The position numbers were made by a program, and so were the translations under genes. The notes under the pieces were generated by a model. The model was not told the DNA's origin, ran no database searches, and saw only the letters and a list, made by a program, of their open reading frames with translations. 64,000 bases of DNA, from contig CAJYPK010000028.1 of assembly GCA_913776615.1 (NCBI GenBank), positions 1 to 64,000 of the forward strand, written 5' to 3'. Shown piece after piece: positions 50,587 through 58,782 of the stretch. Each line of letters opens with the position of its first letter. Position 1 is the stretch's first letter. Origin of the DNA: an uncultured Hymenobacter sp. (GTDB taxonomy: Bacteria > Bacteroidota > Bacteroidia > Cytophagales > Hymenobacteraceae).

Positions 50587-51012
50587 CTAATTAAAATCAG
50601 GCATCAACCGCTCCGCCACTTCCCCCGGCACCCGTACCGGCCGGCCGCTCCCCGCATCCAGTAGCACCCATTGCGTTTCGGCGGCGCAGAGGAGTTGGCC
50701 ATCGGCCACGCGCTCGATGCGCGTCATCCGCTTCGAGCTGGCACCCTTCACGTCGGCTACCCAGGTGAGGGCGCGTAGCTCGTCGCCGGCGTAGGCCGAG
50801 CGCAGGTAGCGTACGCGGTGCTCCTGCACCACCCACACCTGGGGCGGCAGCTCGGCCGTGGGCGGGTAGATATGGTGCCAGTGAGCGGCGGCGACATCCT
50901 GCACCCAGCGCACGTAGGCCACGTTGTTGGCGTGGCCGAGCTGGTCGATGTCGCTGGCCTCTACAGTAAAGACGTGAGTATAAGCGTGGGTAGGGGCGGC
51001 GGGAGTATCCAT
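50587..51012 (-). CDS. Acyl-CoA/acyl-ACP thioesterase (hotdog fold)
   Basis: Cytoplasmic 4HBT/YbgC-type thioesterase. The 141-aa protein has the catalytic pattern VEASDIDQLGHANNVAYVRW (D...GH.NN..Y), followed by VVQEHRVRYLRSAYAGDELR and the typical RMTRIERVADGQLLCAAETQWVLLD arrangement of the hotdog sheet. Length is standard. The substrate chain cannot be inferred. Divergent from the cold-shock gene. Confidence 0.9.
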   Translation of the reverse strand: MDTPAAPTHAYTHVFTVEASDIDQLGHANNVAYVRWVQDVAAAHWHHIYPPTAELPPQVWVVQEHRVRYLRSAYAGDELRALTWVADVKGASSKRMTRIERVADGQLLCAAETQWVLLDAGSGRPVRVPGEVAERLMPDFN

Positions 51013-51051
51013 AACTTTTTTAGAAGATAGGCGAAGTTCGGGAATTCTGTC

Positions 51052-51059
51052 TATCTTTG
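51052..51059 (+). promoter_or_regulatory. Putative -7 element of the cold-shock gene
   Basis: TATCTTTG, exact match to TAnnTTTG. Transcription from here gives a 5' leader of about 100 bases before the ATG at 51167, as is usual for cold-shock genes. Confidence 0.6.
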
Positions 51060-51166
51060 GCGCAACTCAAGGCCCAGTGGTGCTGTTCCGGTCCGCCCCG
51101 GTGTATTTGCATCCAAGGTCCCCAGCTTGCCGCTAGGCTTTGACGACACTCCAAATTTTTTTTATT

Positions 51167-51364
51167 ATGCCGACCGGAACGGTAAAATTCTTCAATGAGA
51201 CCAAAGGCTTTGGTTTCATCAAAAACGACGAGACTGGCCAAGACATCTTCGTCCACGTCACCGACCTAGTAGACGCCAAGACGCTACAAGAAAAAGACAA
51301 AGTTCAGTACGAAGAAGCTCAAGGCCGCAAAGGCCCGAACGCTGTTAAAGTGTCGCTGCTCTAA
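51167..51364 (+). CDS. Cold-shock protein (CspA family)
   Basis: Single-stranded nucleic-acid-binding OB-fold protein acting as RNA chaperone. The 65-aa protein from the ATG at 51167 has both RNA-binding motifs: RNP1 KGFGFIKNDE and RNP2 IFVHVTDLVD, and the starting GTVKFFNETKGFGFI. The DNA is less GC-rich than its surroundings, as in many highly expressed genes. A strong terminator follows. Position directly before the DEAD-box helicase suggests both belong to the cold response. Confidence 0.96.
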   Translation: MPTGTVKFFNETKGFGFIKNDETGQDIFVHVTDLVDAKTLQEKDKVQYEEAQGRKGPNAVKVSLL

Positions 51365-51391
51365 GCACTTAACGCCTTCGTATTAAGGTAG

Positions 51392-51425
51392 AAAGCGCCT
51401 TCCCCAGCGGGAGGGCGCTTTTTTT
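51392..51425 (+). terminator. Rho-independent terminator after the cold-shock gene
   Basis: AAAGCGCCTTCCC-CAGC-GGGAGGGCGC followed by a seven-T run. Confidence 0.93.
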
Positions 51426-51474
51426 GTTGCCTGGCTGTGCACCCGTATACCAGTACACGGTTCGCCTTTCAGTT

Positions 51475-51568
51475 CATCTGTCATGCTGAGCTTGCGAAGC
51501 ATCTTGTCAGGGTAAAACAGAGTCGCTCGAACGTGAGTAGATGCTTCGCAAGCTCAGCATGACAGATG
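51475..51568. repeat. GTCATGCTGAGC palindrome, copy E
   Basis: Perfect 30-bp arms 51475-51504 and 51539-51568, stem CATCTGTCATGCTGAGCTTG then CGAAGCATCT; loop 34 bases. Lies just upstream of the DEAD-box gene promoter. Confidence 0.94.
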
Positions 51569-51619
51569 GTTTTTAAAAGAATTACGGTGGCTGCATTAGC
51601 CTTTTTCAAATAAAATCCG

Positions 51620-51627
51620 TACCTTTG
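51620..51627 (+). promoter_or_regulatory. Putative -7 element of the DEAD-box helicase gene
   Basis: TACCTTTG, exact match to TAnnTTTG. It implies a 5' leader of about 235 bases up to the ATG at 51869. Confidence 0.6.
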
Positions 51628-51634
51628 CACCCGC

Positions 51635-51868
51635 ATTTGAGAACGGCCCCATTAGAGTGGCCGGGGTGGCCCAGGTTAAGTAATTGGCTGCCGAGTAGTT
51701 CCCGTTTAGTTCGGTCGTATTTTTTCCGCCTTGTCGTTGTTAGGAAAGGTTGAGGGGGGAAGAAGCGTCGCCGCTGTTGAGCCGGCTGTTTTCAGAGCGT
51801 AGTCTCCTTCCCCAGGTCACCCAGGTTTTGGAAAACCAGGTGGCCTAGCAACCTATTTTCTTCCTCTC
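51635..51868 (+). promoter_or_regulatory. Long structured 5' leader of the DEAD-box helicase gene
   Basis: About 235 non-coding bases with several local hairpins (for example CCAGGTTTTGGAAAACCAGG at 51821-51840). Long leaders are typical for cold-induced RNA helicases and may respond to temperature or to the helicase itself. No known riboswitch was recognised. Confidence 0.5.
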
Positions 51869-53851
51869 ATGGAACCTACGACAGTAGAAAAGACCACCGA
51901 CAAAGCAAAAATCCGCTTCGACGAGCTCAACCTCTCGTCCGAATTGCAGCGTGCCATCACCGAGATGGGCTACGAGGAAGCCTCGCCCATTCAGTCGGCC
52001 GCTATTCCCGTACTGCTTGAAGGTAAAGACGTTATCGGCCAGGCCCAGACGGGTACCGGCAAAACGGCTGCCTTCTCCATCCCGACCATCGAAGGCATCA
52101 ACGGCGACAGCCGCGACGTGCAGGCCATCGTGCTGTGCCCTACCCGCGAGCTCGCGGTGCAGGTATCGGGCGAAATCCAGAAGCTCGGCAAGTATAAGAA
52201 AGGCCTGGCCGTAGTGCCGATTTACGGCGGCTCGTCGTACGACCGGCAGTTCCGCGCCCTGGAGCGCGGCGTGCAAATCGTAATCGGTACGCCCGGCCGG
52301 GTAATGGACCACATCGAGCGCGGCACGCTGAAGCTCGACAAGGCCACCAAAATCATCCTCGACGAAGCCGACGAGATGCTCGACATGGGCTTCCGCGACG
52401 ACATTGAGTACGTGCTCAGCAAGATGCCCGAGAACCGCCAGACGGTATTCTTCTCGGCCACGATGAGCAAGCCGATTATGGAAATGACCAAAAAATACCA
52501 GCGCGACCCGCAGCTGGTGAAGGTCAACCATAAGGAAATGACGGTGTCGAACATCGAGCAGAGCTACTTCGAGGTGCGCGGCCCGCAGAAGAAGGATGTC
52601 CTGACTCGCGTGATGGACATGTACAACCTGAAATCGACCATCATCTTCGCCAATACGAAGCGCATGGTGGACGAAATCGTGGCCGACCTGCAAGCCAAGG
52701 GCTACTTCGCCGACGGCCTGCACGGCGACATGAGCCAGGCCCAGCGCCAGAACACGCTCGATAAATTCCGCAAGGGCACGCTCGAGATTCTGGTAGCTAC
52801 CGACGTGGCCGCCCGCGGTATCGACGTGGACAGCGTGGAGGCCGTATTCAACTACGACCTGCCCGCCGACGAAGAGTACTACGTGCACCGCATCGGCCGC
52901 ACGGGCCGCGCCGGTAAGAATGGCCGCGCCTTCACCTTCGTGAGTGGCCGCGACATCTACAAGTTGCGCGACATCATGCGCTTCACAAAAGCCGACATCA
53001 AGCTGGCCCAGGTACCGTCGTTTGCCGACGTATCGGAGGTGAAAACCACGCTCTTCCTGAACCAGATTAAGGAAGTTATCGAGAAGGGCAACCTCGATAA
53101 GTACATCGGCCGCGTGCAGCGCCTGCTCGACCAGAGCGAGGACATGACCTCGCTGGACATCGCCGCCGCCCTGCTCAAAATGACGATGAAGGAAGATAAG
53201 CGCAACGAGCAGAGCCTCGATGCCAGCCGTGAGAAAGGGGCCAGCCGCCCCGGCTACACGCGCCTCTTCATCAGCATGGGTAAGAAGGACCGCCTGCATC
53301 CCCGCGATGTGGTAGAATTGATTTCGGAAAGCACTAACCTGCCCGGCAATAAAGTAGGCGATATCGCGCTCTACGACAAGTTCAGCTTCGTGGAGGTACC
53401 CGCCGAGTTTGCCGACGAGGTAGTAGCCCAGCTGGGCCGTAGCAGCATTCAGGGCCAGCCGGTTACGTTCAGCATCGCTACGCCGGTGCAGGATGCCGCC
53501 GCCAAGGAGGAAGGCCTGAACCGCCCCGAGCGCCGGGGCTTCGGCGACGGTGAGCGTCGCGGGGGCTTCGGTGGTGACCGCCGCGAAGGTGGCCGCCCGC
53601 CCTACGGCAGCAGCAACCGTGGTGGCTACGGCGACCGTCGCGAAGGCGGCTACGGCGGAGGCAACCGCGGGAGCTACGGCGACCGTCGCGAAGGTGGTAG
53701 CAGCTACGGTGGCGGCTACAAAGGCAACCGCGATGGCGGCAGCTACGGCGACCGCCAGGGTGGTGGTTACCAGCGCGGTGGCTACAAAGGCGGCCAGGGC
53801 GGTAACTCGTACGGCGGGGGCTACAAGAAGCGCGAAAACTTCGACGAATAG
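51869..53851 (+). CDS. DEAD-box RNA helicase with DbpA-type RNA-binding domain and RGG/GY tail
   Basis: ATP-dependent RNA helicase for ribosome assembly or mRNA remodelling in the cold (DeaD/CshA group). The 660-aa protein has the Q motif (FDELNLSSELQRAITEMGYE), Walker A AQTGTGKTAAFSIP, DEAD in ILDEADEMLDMGF, SAT in FFSATMSKPI, and HRIGRTGRAGKNG. Residues about 470-545 form a DbpA-like RNA-binding domain (RLFISMGKKDRLHPRDVVEL). The last 100 residues are low-complexity Gly/Arg/Tyr/Ser repeats (GDRREGGYGGGNRGSYGDRR), a disordered RNA-binding and possibly phase-separating tail. The TAG stop is the first codon of a dispersed repeat. Confidence 0.96.
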   Translation: MEPTTVEKTTDKAKIRFDELNLSSELQRAITEMGYEEASPIQSAAIPVLLEGKDVIGQAQTGTGKTAAFSIPTIEGINGDSRDVQAIVLCPTRELAVQVSGEIQKLGKYKKGLAVVPIYGGSSYDRQFRALERGVQIVIGTPGRVMDHIERGTLKLDKATKIILDEADEMLDMGFRDDIEYVLSKMPENRQTVFFSATMSKPIMEMTKKYQRDPQLVKVNHKEMTVSNIEQSYFEVRGPQKKDVLTRVMDMYNLKSTIIFANTKRMVDEIVADLQAKGYFADGLHGDMSQAQRQNTLDKFRKGTLEILVATDVAARGIDVDSVEAVFNYDLPADEEYYVHRIGRTGRAGKNGRAFTFVSGRDIYKLRDIMRFTKADIKLAQVPSFADVSEVKTTLFLNQIKEVIEKGNLDKYIGRVQRLLDQSEDMTSLDIAAALLKMTMKEDKRNEQSLDASREKGASRPGYTRLFISMGKKDRLHPRDVVELISESTNLPGNKVGDIALYDKFSFVEVPAEFADEVVAQLGRSSIQGQPVTFSIATPVQDAAAKEEGLNRPERRGFGDGERRGGFGGDRREGGRPPYGSSNRGGYGDRREGGYGGGNRGSYGDRREGGSSYGGGYKGNRDGGSYGDRQGGGYQRGGYKGGQGGNSYGGGYKKRENFDE

Positions 53852-54120
53852 ACCGCAGATTTAACGGATTTAACGGATTCCGCTGATACGCTTGCCTGCG
53901 GCAAGCTGACTAAGGGGAATGAAAAGAGAAGGCTACTCCTGTGAGTAGCCTTCTCTATTAACTACAGGTCATCTTCCCGTAGGTCGATCCGAATAGCGAA
54001 TAATCGAAAATAGAAGAGGCGGCTTCAATGAGCCGCCTCCTCTGTTTTCGATTCCTCAGTCAGCTTGCCAAAGGCAAGCATATCAGCGAAATCCGTTAAA
54101 TCCGTTAAATCCGCGGTCTA
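53849..54120. repeat. Inverted pair of stop-codon-associated repeats with two internal hairpins
   Basis: 53849-53914 and 54055-54120 are about 66-bp imperfect inverted repeats beginning TAGACCGC(A/G)GATTTAACGG. Each starts exactly with the TAG stop codon of the gene on its side. Between them are two stem-loops: AGAGAAGGCTACTC with GAGTAGCCTTCTCT (53925-53956), and a longer imperfect one around AGAGGCGGCT/AGCCGCCTCCTCT (54002-54052). The hairpins probably end both convergent transcripts. Confidence 0.93.
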
Positions 54121-54570
54121 TTTGGATGAATCGCGCAAGCCGCGGATTTCGTCGTGAGCAGCTTTCACGCCCTGAGCCTGCTTCTCGATAATCGATTTTA
54201 GGTCGCCGGGTAGGTCCTGTACTTTAGTGGCTTCTTCGTAAGCTTTCTTGGCTACGTCTTCGCCGCGCTCGCACTCGGCGAGGATGGCGTGGTTGTCGTG
54301 GCCAGTTACGGCCGATTTCAGGTCGATCCAAGCGTGGTGGATGGCACCAGCGATCGACGAGCCCTCGTCGGTGTCGGGCTTCAGGTCGAGCTTGAACATC
54401 TGGTCTTCCAGCTCGGTCACGTAGCTGGCGCGCTGGGCCGAGTACTTCTTGAACAGGTCTTTCAGATTCTGGTCTTTCACATCGACCATCGCGTCGGCGT
54501 AGCCTTTCTGGCCATCTTTGAGAACGGTGATGAGCGAATTGAGGGCGGCTTGGGTGACTTTGGCTTCCAT
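54118..54570 (-). CDS. PA2169-type DUF2383 four-helix protein
   Basis: Ferritin-like four-helix-bundle protein of unknown function, often stress-related. The 150-aa protein has the family pattern ALNSLITVLKDGQKGYADAM, YSAQRASYVTELEDQMFKL, GSSIAGAIHHAWIDLKSAVT and NHAILAECERGEDVAKKAYE, with Glu and His residues placed as in ferritin-like metal sites. Its TAG stop is the start of the dispersed repeat shared with the DEAD-box gene. Confidence 0.93.
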   Translation of the reverse strand: MEAKVTQAALNSLITVLKDGQKGYADAMVDVKDQNLKDLFKKYSAQRASYVTELEDQMFKLDLKPDTDEGSSIAGAIHHAWIDLKSAVTGHDNHAILAECERGEDVAKKAYEEATKVQDLPGDLKSIIEKQAQGVKAAHDEIRGLRDSSK

Positions 54571-54681
54571 GATTGGAAAAGAAATGTAAGTTGGAAAGGT
54601 GAGCCAGTTTACTAGCCAAGCGCCCGCAGGGTTACAAGGGGGCTTGGCTGGTTCCGGTTTTCCACTTACTCTTTCGACCGC

Positions 54682-55980
54682 TTAGCCAGCTACCGGCTGG
54701 CTAACTCCGGCCATCGCCCGACCCGCGAGAAAGCCGGAAGTCCAAGCCGCCTGAAAATTGAAACCGCCCGTAATGCCATCGATATCAAGGACTTCACCGG
54801 CGAAGAAAAGCCCGGGTACCCGGCGGCTCTCGAAGGTATTCAGGTTGACCTCACCCAGCGGAATGCCCCCGCAGGTGACAAACTCATCCTTGTGCGTGGT
54901 TTTGCCCTGCACCTGCAGTGGCGTGCGCAATAGCAGTTCGAGCAGGCGATTCTGCGCCTTGGCGGGCACATCGCTCCAGCGAGATTCGGGGCCGATGCCC
55001 GCCTCGGCTACCAGCGTGCGCCACAGCCGGGTGGGCAGGCCAAACTGCGGGTGCGCCGCCACTTGTTTCTTCCCATTTTCGAGGCGAAAGCTCTGGGCCC
55101 AAGGACGTAGGGTTTCGTCGGTATGAGTAGGTACCCAGCTGACGAGCGCCGTGCCGTGGTAGCTCAGCTCGTGCAGACGGCGGGCGCCCCAGGCCGAAAG
55201 CTTGAGCACGGCCGGCCCGCTCACGCCCCAGTGCGTAACCAGCAGCGGGCCTTCGTATTGCAGCTTTTCGCCGGCCAGTACGACGCGGGCGTGGGGCACG
55301 CTCACGCCGGGTAGCTCCCGCAAAGGCGAGGCTGGCACGTTGAAGGTGAAGAGCGAGGGGACCGGCTCGGCGATGCTGTGTCCTAGCGCCCGCAGCCAGT
55401 CGTAGGCGGCCGACTTTGGATTGCCGCCCGTGGCTATCAGCAAGCGGCTGGCGCGTAATTCTGCGCCTAGTGTCGCGGTGCCATCGCCGCTGATTTTCAA
55501 GAGAAAGCCACCCTCGGGCCGTGCTGTGATTTCGTCGGCCGCCGTGCGGGTGAAGATGCGTACGCCAGCGCGGCGGGCGGCATCCTCCAAAGCGCGGGCA
55601 ATGGTTTCGCTGCTGTCGGTAGTAGGAAACATGCGACCGTCGCTCTCCGTTTTCAGCGCCACGCCCCGTGCCTTGAACCAGGTGATAGTATCGGCCACGC
55701 CAAACCGCCGGAAGGCCTCCTTCAGCTGTCGGCCGCCGCGCGGGTAGTGCTGCACCAGCTGCGCGGCCGACTCGCAGGCGTGCGTAACGTTGCAGCGCCC
55801 GCCGCCCGAGATACGTACCTTGCTGAGTAGCTTGGGGCTTTTTTCAAGCAGATAGACAGCTTGTTGTGAATTAGCCTCGGCACAAGCGACAGCTGCAAAG
55901 AAGCCCGCCGCGCCACCGCCCAGCACAACGATAGGCGCGGAGAAATTTGAAGCACTGGGAAATGAAGCAGGCGTAGGCAT
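54682..55980 (-). CDS. FAD-dependent oxidoreductase (HI0933/BaiN family)
   Basis: Flavoprotein of the HI0933-like family; the reaction is not established for most members. From the ATG at 55980 it has 432 aa with FAD-binding PIVVLGGGAAGFFAAVACAE, the family motif KVRISGGGRCNVTHA, a middle domain, and the second FAD motif FVTCGGIPLGEVNLNTFESR then GLFFAGEVLDIDGITGGFNF ending QAAWTSGFLAGRA. The start at 56016 used by a longer frame overlaps a good -7 box, so 55980 is preferred. Confidence 0.92.
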   Translation of the reverse strand: MPTPASFPSASNFSAPIVVLGGGAAGFFAAVACAEANSQQAVYLLEKSPKLLSKVRISGGGRCNVTHACESAAQLVQHYPRGGRQLKEAFRRFGVADTITWFKARGVALKTESDGRMFPTTDSSETIARALEDAARRAGVRIFTRTAADEITARPEGGFLLKISGDGTATLGAELRASRLLIATGGNPKSAAYDWLRALGHSIAEPVPSLFTFNVPASPLRELPGVSVPHARVVLAGEKLQYEGPLLVTHWGVSGPAVLKLSAWGARRLHELSYHGTALVSWVPTHTDETLRPWAQSFRLENGKKQVAAHPQFGLPTRLWRTLVAEAGIGPESRWSDVPAKAQNRLLELLLRTPLQVQGKTTHKDEFVTCGGIPLGEVNLNTFESRRVPGLFFAGEVLDIDGITGGFNFQAAWTSGFLAGRAMAGVSQPVAG

Positions 55981-55984
55981 TCTA

Positions 55985-55992
55985 CAAAGATA
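55985..55992 (-). promoter_or_regulatory. Putative -7 element of the HI0933-like gene
   Basis: TATCTTTG on the minus strand, ending five bases before the ATG at 55980. Transcription would start at or next to the initiation codon, so the mRNA may be leaderless. Confidence 0.5.
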
Positions 55993-56016
55993 AACTACCG
56001 CCCGGCGCCCGGCCAC

Positions 56017-56877
56017 CTAACAGTAGGGTAGGGCGGCTAGCACGTCGTCGTAGCGAAACTGGTAAGGTACCAAACTGCGCAGGCGGCTCGAATCGATGGT
56101 TTTACCAGTGCTGCTATCGAGCTGAAAAGTAGGCGGTTCCAGTCCGAGGTAGGCGGCGGCGGCGGGATAGAAATCGCGCCGGAGCGGATGAAACTCGGCG
56201 CAGGCATTGAGCGTGTGCCCCCAGATACCCTGGCCCACGATAGTGCTCAGTACACCCACGGCGTCGGTAAGGTGCAGTAAGTTGGTGGGGGCGTCGCCCT
56301 GCGGCAAGTTGCGCCGGCCCGCCAGGAAGCGCCCCGGGGCCCGACCGGGCCCGATGAGTCCGCCCAGCCGCACTACCGTGCTCTGCCACTGGCCGTAGCG
56401 GGGCACGAAATGGCCTTCGGTGCGCAGTACGTCGGATGCCGCGTCGCGGGTGCTGATGGCATCAGTTTCGCGCATCAGCCGGGGCTCGTCGGGATACACG
56501 CCGGTGGTCGACACGAACAGTACGGCCTGCATCCGCGCCGCCACCACGGCCCGGTGCACGGGGCGCAGCAACTGCGGGTAGCCGCCCGCCGTGGCCGCCC
56601 GGGGCGGCACGTTGAGAATCAGGATGGCCGCCCGGCTGAGCAGCTTGGTCAGGCGGGCCTCGTCGTCCGCCGAAAAATCGGGCCCTAAGCGAAGTAACTC
56701 AGCTTCAACGCCAATGGCGGCTAATAAAGGCAGTTGTTCGGGGGAGGTAGTAGTACCTAGTACGCGGTGGCCTTGCGCCAGCAGGTGCTTTGCCAACGGA
56801 AGGCCCAGCCAGCCGCATCCCAGCACGGCAACGGTAGTGGGAGAAATGGCGGCACTCGCAGGGAGAGGGGGGGACAT
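56017..56877 (-). CDS. NAD(P)-dependent epimerase/dehydratase-like protein (YeeZ type)
   Basis: Rossmann-fold protein of the extended SDR/YeeZ group; substrate unknown. The 286-aa protein has the nucleotide-binding VAVLGCGWLGLPLAKHLLAQ, then VLGTTTSPEQLPLLAAIGVE, LILNVPPRAATAGGY, VLFVSTTGVYPDEPRLMRET and a C-terminal substrate region (LAGRRNLPQGDAPTNLLHLT). The classic YxxxK is not evident, as in YeeZ proteins. Just upstream of, and slightly separated from, the flavoprotein gene; same strand. Confidence 0.9.
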   Translation of the reverse strand: MSPPLPASAAISPTTVAVLGCGWLGLPLAKHLLAQGHRVLGTTTSPEQLPLLAAIGVEAELLRLGPDFSADDEARLTKLLSRAAILILNVPPRAATAGGYPQLLRPVHRAVVAARMQAVLFVSTTGVYPDEPRLMRETDAISTRDAASDVLRTEGHFVPRYGQWQSTVVRLGGLIGPGRAPGRFLAGRRNLPQGDAPTNLLHLTDAVGVLSTIVGQGIWGHTLNACAEFHPLRRDFYPAAAAYLGLEPPTFQLDSSTGKTIDSSRLRSLVPYQFRYDDVLAALPYC

Positions 56878-57017
56878 GGTACGTATTTTCGATATGCTAG
56901 TTAGCTATGCTAAAAGGATGCAAGTTGCACATGAATTGAGCAAAGCCGCACAGTATTGCTAGGATTACTTACCTTCGGGGCCATAATTAGCCAGCAAAAT
57001 GCCGGCTCCCGAACGCT

Positions 57018-57893
57018 ATGACATCAGCCGCTTTTGCCCAGCCCATGCTCCGTGATAATGCCCTAGCCGGCAAAACGATTATTGTAACGGGCGGGGGCAC
57101 TGGCCTGGGCCGGGCAATGACGACATATTTTCTGCAATTAGGGGCCAACGTCACTATTACCAGCCGTAAACTCGCCGTACTGGAACAAACAGCGGCTGAA
57201 TTGCGCCAGCAAACGGGTGGGCGCGTGCTGGCCCTGGCCTGCGACGTGCGCAAATACGACGAGGTAGAGGCCATGCTGGCCCGCACCACGGAAGAGTTTG
57301 GCCGGGTCGATGTGCTGCTCAACAATGCCGCCGGCAACTTTATCAGCCCCACCGAGCGCCTTAGCCACAAGGCCTTCGACGTGATTGTGGACATTGTGCT
57401 GCGCGGCTCCTACAACTGCACCCTGGCCGTGGGTAAGCACTGGATTGCCGCCCAGCAGCCCGGTACCATCCTCAATATCGTGACCACTTACGCCTCAGTA
57501 GGCTCGGCCTTCGTGGTGCCCTCGGCTACTGCCAAGGCCGGTGTGCTGGCCCTCACCCGCTCGCTGGCCGTGGAATGGGCCAAGTATGGCATCCGGTCCA
57601 ATGCCATCGCGCCCGGGCCGTTTCCCACCGAAGGGGCCTGGAGCCGCTTGTTTCCCGAGCCGCTGGCCAGCCAGCTCGACCCCGCCGCCAGCGTGCCGCT
57701 CAAGCGCGTGGGGCAGTACCAGGAGCTGGCCAACCTGGCGGCTTATCTAGTGTCCGATTTTTCGGCCTACGTCAATGGTGAGGTCGTCACCATCGACGGG
57801 GGCGAGTGGCTCAATGGCGCTGGTGAGTTCAACAAGCTCAGTGCCTTGTCGCCGGAAATGTGGGATACCATTGAAAAAACCATGCGCCGTTAA
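57018..57893 (+). CDS. 2,4-dienoyl-CoA-reductase-like short-chain dehydrogenase
   Basis: Cytoplasmic SDR likely reducing unsaturated acyl-CoA in beta-oxidation. The 291-aa protein has NADP-binding KTIIVTGGGTGLGRAMTTYF, LLNNAAGNFISPTERLS, and the modified active site ATAKAGVLALTRSLAVEWAK in which the usual Tyr is absent, a hallmark of peroxisomal-type dienoyl-CoA reductases. The C-terminal part NAIAPGPFPTEGAWSRLFP and VNGEVVTIDGGEWLNGAGEF fits this subgroup. A variant -7 box, TACCTTCG, lies at 56970-56977. Confidence 0.9.
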   Translation: MTSAAFAQPMLRDNALAGKTIIVTGGGTGLGRAMTTYFLQLGANVTITSRKLAVLEQTAAELRQQTGGRVLALACDVRKYDEVEAMLARTTEEFGRVDVLLNNAAGNFISPTERLSHKAFDVIVDIVLRGSYNCTLAVGKHWIAAQQPGTILNIVTTYASVGSAFVVPSATAKAGVLALTRSLAVEWAKYGIRSNAIAPGPFPTEGAWSRLFPEPLASQLDPAASVPLKRVGQYQELANLAAYLVSDFSAYVNGEVVTIDGGEWLNGAGEFNKLSALSPEMWDTIEKTMRR

Positions 57894-57903
57894 GGGGCTG
57901 GTT

Positions 57904-58749
57904 TTACAGCTTATAACCCTTGTAGCCCTTGCTAAATTCGGCCAGCGGAATGGGCTGGTTGGCCACCACGTCGAGAAAATTATACTGCTCATACAGGCCC
58001 CGGTCGTCGTACACCGTCACCGAGGCGGGGAGGTAGTTTTTGGGGTCCACGAGCACGATAACGCGCCGGCCGTAGGCATTGGGTACCTGTACCACCTGCC
58101 CTTCGGCCAGCTTGCTGTCGATGGCCAGGCTGTTGCGCTCCGCAATGCGGTACTCACCGCAGCCGAAGCGGTCGGCTACCGACGCAATAGTCTCGTTTTT
58201 ACCCGCCCGGTACGCGACATAGCGAAATTGCGGGTAGTCGGAGCGTAAGATATGGCAGGGGCGACCCTGGGCCGTGCTGTCGCCCGCGTAGCGAAACGAG
58301 CGGGTGTATACGTTATCAGCGCGGCCGTCGGGACCATTCAGCAAGTCAGCAATCATGCCGAAGCCTGCTTGTAGCGCCGTGTGGTGCTGGCCCTTGCGCA
58401 TGAGTGTGCCCAGGGGATCGAGGCTTAGTGTGATATAGGGGAAGGCCCCGGGGTATACCCAGGCCTCGTTGTTATTTTGCCCGGTTACATACAGCACCTC
58501 GACCCCCTTACGGTTTTTTAAATACACCCGGTACGGATTAAAGGTGATTTTCATCTTCGTAAAATCGGGCTCCGCCTTATTCCCAATTCGCTCGCGCGCC
58601 TCGGCCTCGCAACGCAAGGATTTGAGTCCCTGAATGGCGGTGACGAGCCGACTGATGAGCTGCGCGGTAGTAATAGGAGAAGTAGGAGGCTGCGCCCAGC
58701 TTGGTAAGCCAGCCAATAGTAAGCCAAGAAACAGTGAACGACCAGGCAA
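57904..58749 (-). CDS. DUF1571 protein with inserted LysM-like segment
   Basis: Exported protein of unknown role. The only sensible start is a TTG at 58749, giving 281 aa with a signal peptide MPGRSLFLGLLLAGLPSWAQ. DUF1571 features: LKSLRCEAEARERIG, MKITFNPYRVYLKNRKGVEV, NNNEAWVYPGAFPYITLSLD and YGRRVIVLVDPKNYLPASVT. Between them, about residues 180-230, lies YVAYRAGKNETIASVADRFG ... AERNSLAIDSKLAEGQVVQV, the pattern of a LysM peptidoglycan-binding repeat. The gene converges with the SDR gene 10 bases away. Confidence 0.82.
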   Translation of the reverse strand: MPGRSLFLGLLLAGLPSWAQPPTSPITTAQLISRLVTAIQGLKSLRCEAEARERIGNKAEPDFTKMKITFNPYRVYLKNRKGVEVLYVTGQNNNEAWVYPGAFPYITLSLDPLGTLMRKGQHHTALQAGFGMIADLLNGPDGRADNVYTRSFRYAGDSTAQGRPCHILRSDYPQFRYVAYRAGKNETIASVADRFGCGEYRIAERNSLAIDSKLAEGQVVQVPNAYGRRVIVLVDPKNYLPASVTVYDDRGLYEQYNFLDVVANQPIPLAEFSKGYKGYKL

Positions 58750-58782
58750 AATGATGAATTTAAATAGAAATGAAAAAAGGAT

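Noticed and set aside
51845..53299. A 484-codon open frame opposite the DEAD-box helicase
   Set aside because: Antisense shadow of a gene with all helicase motifs; product shows only compositional bias.
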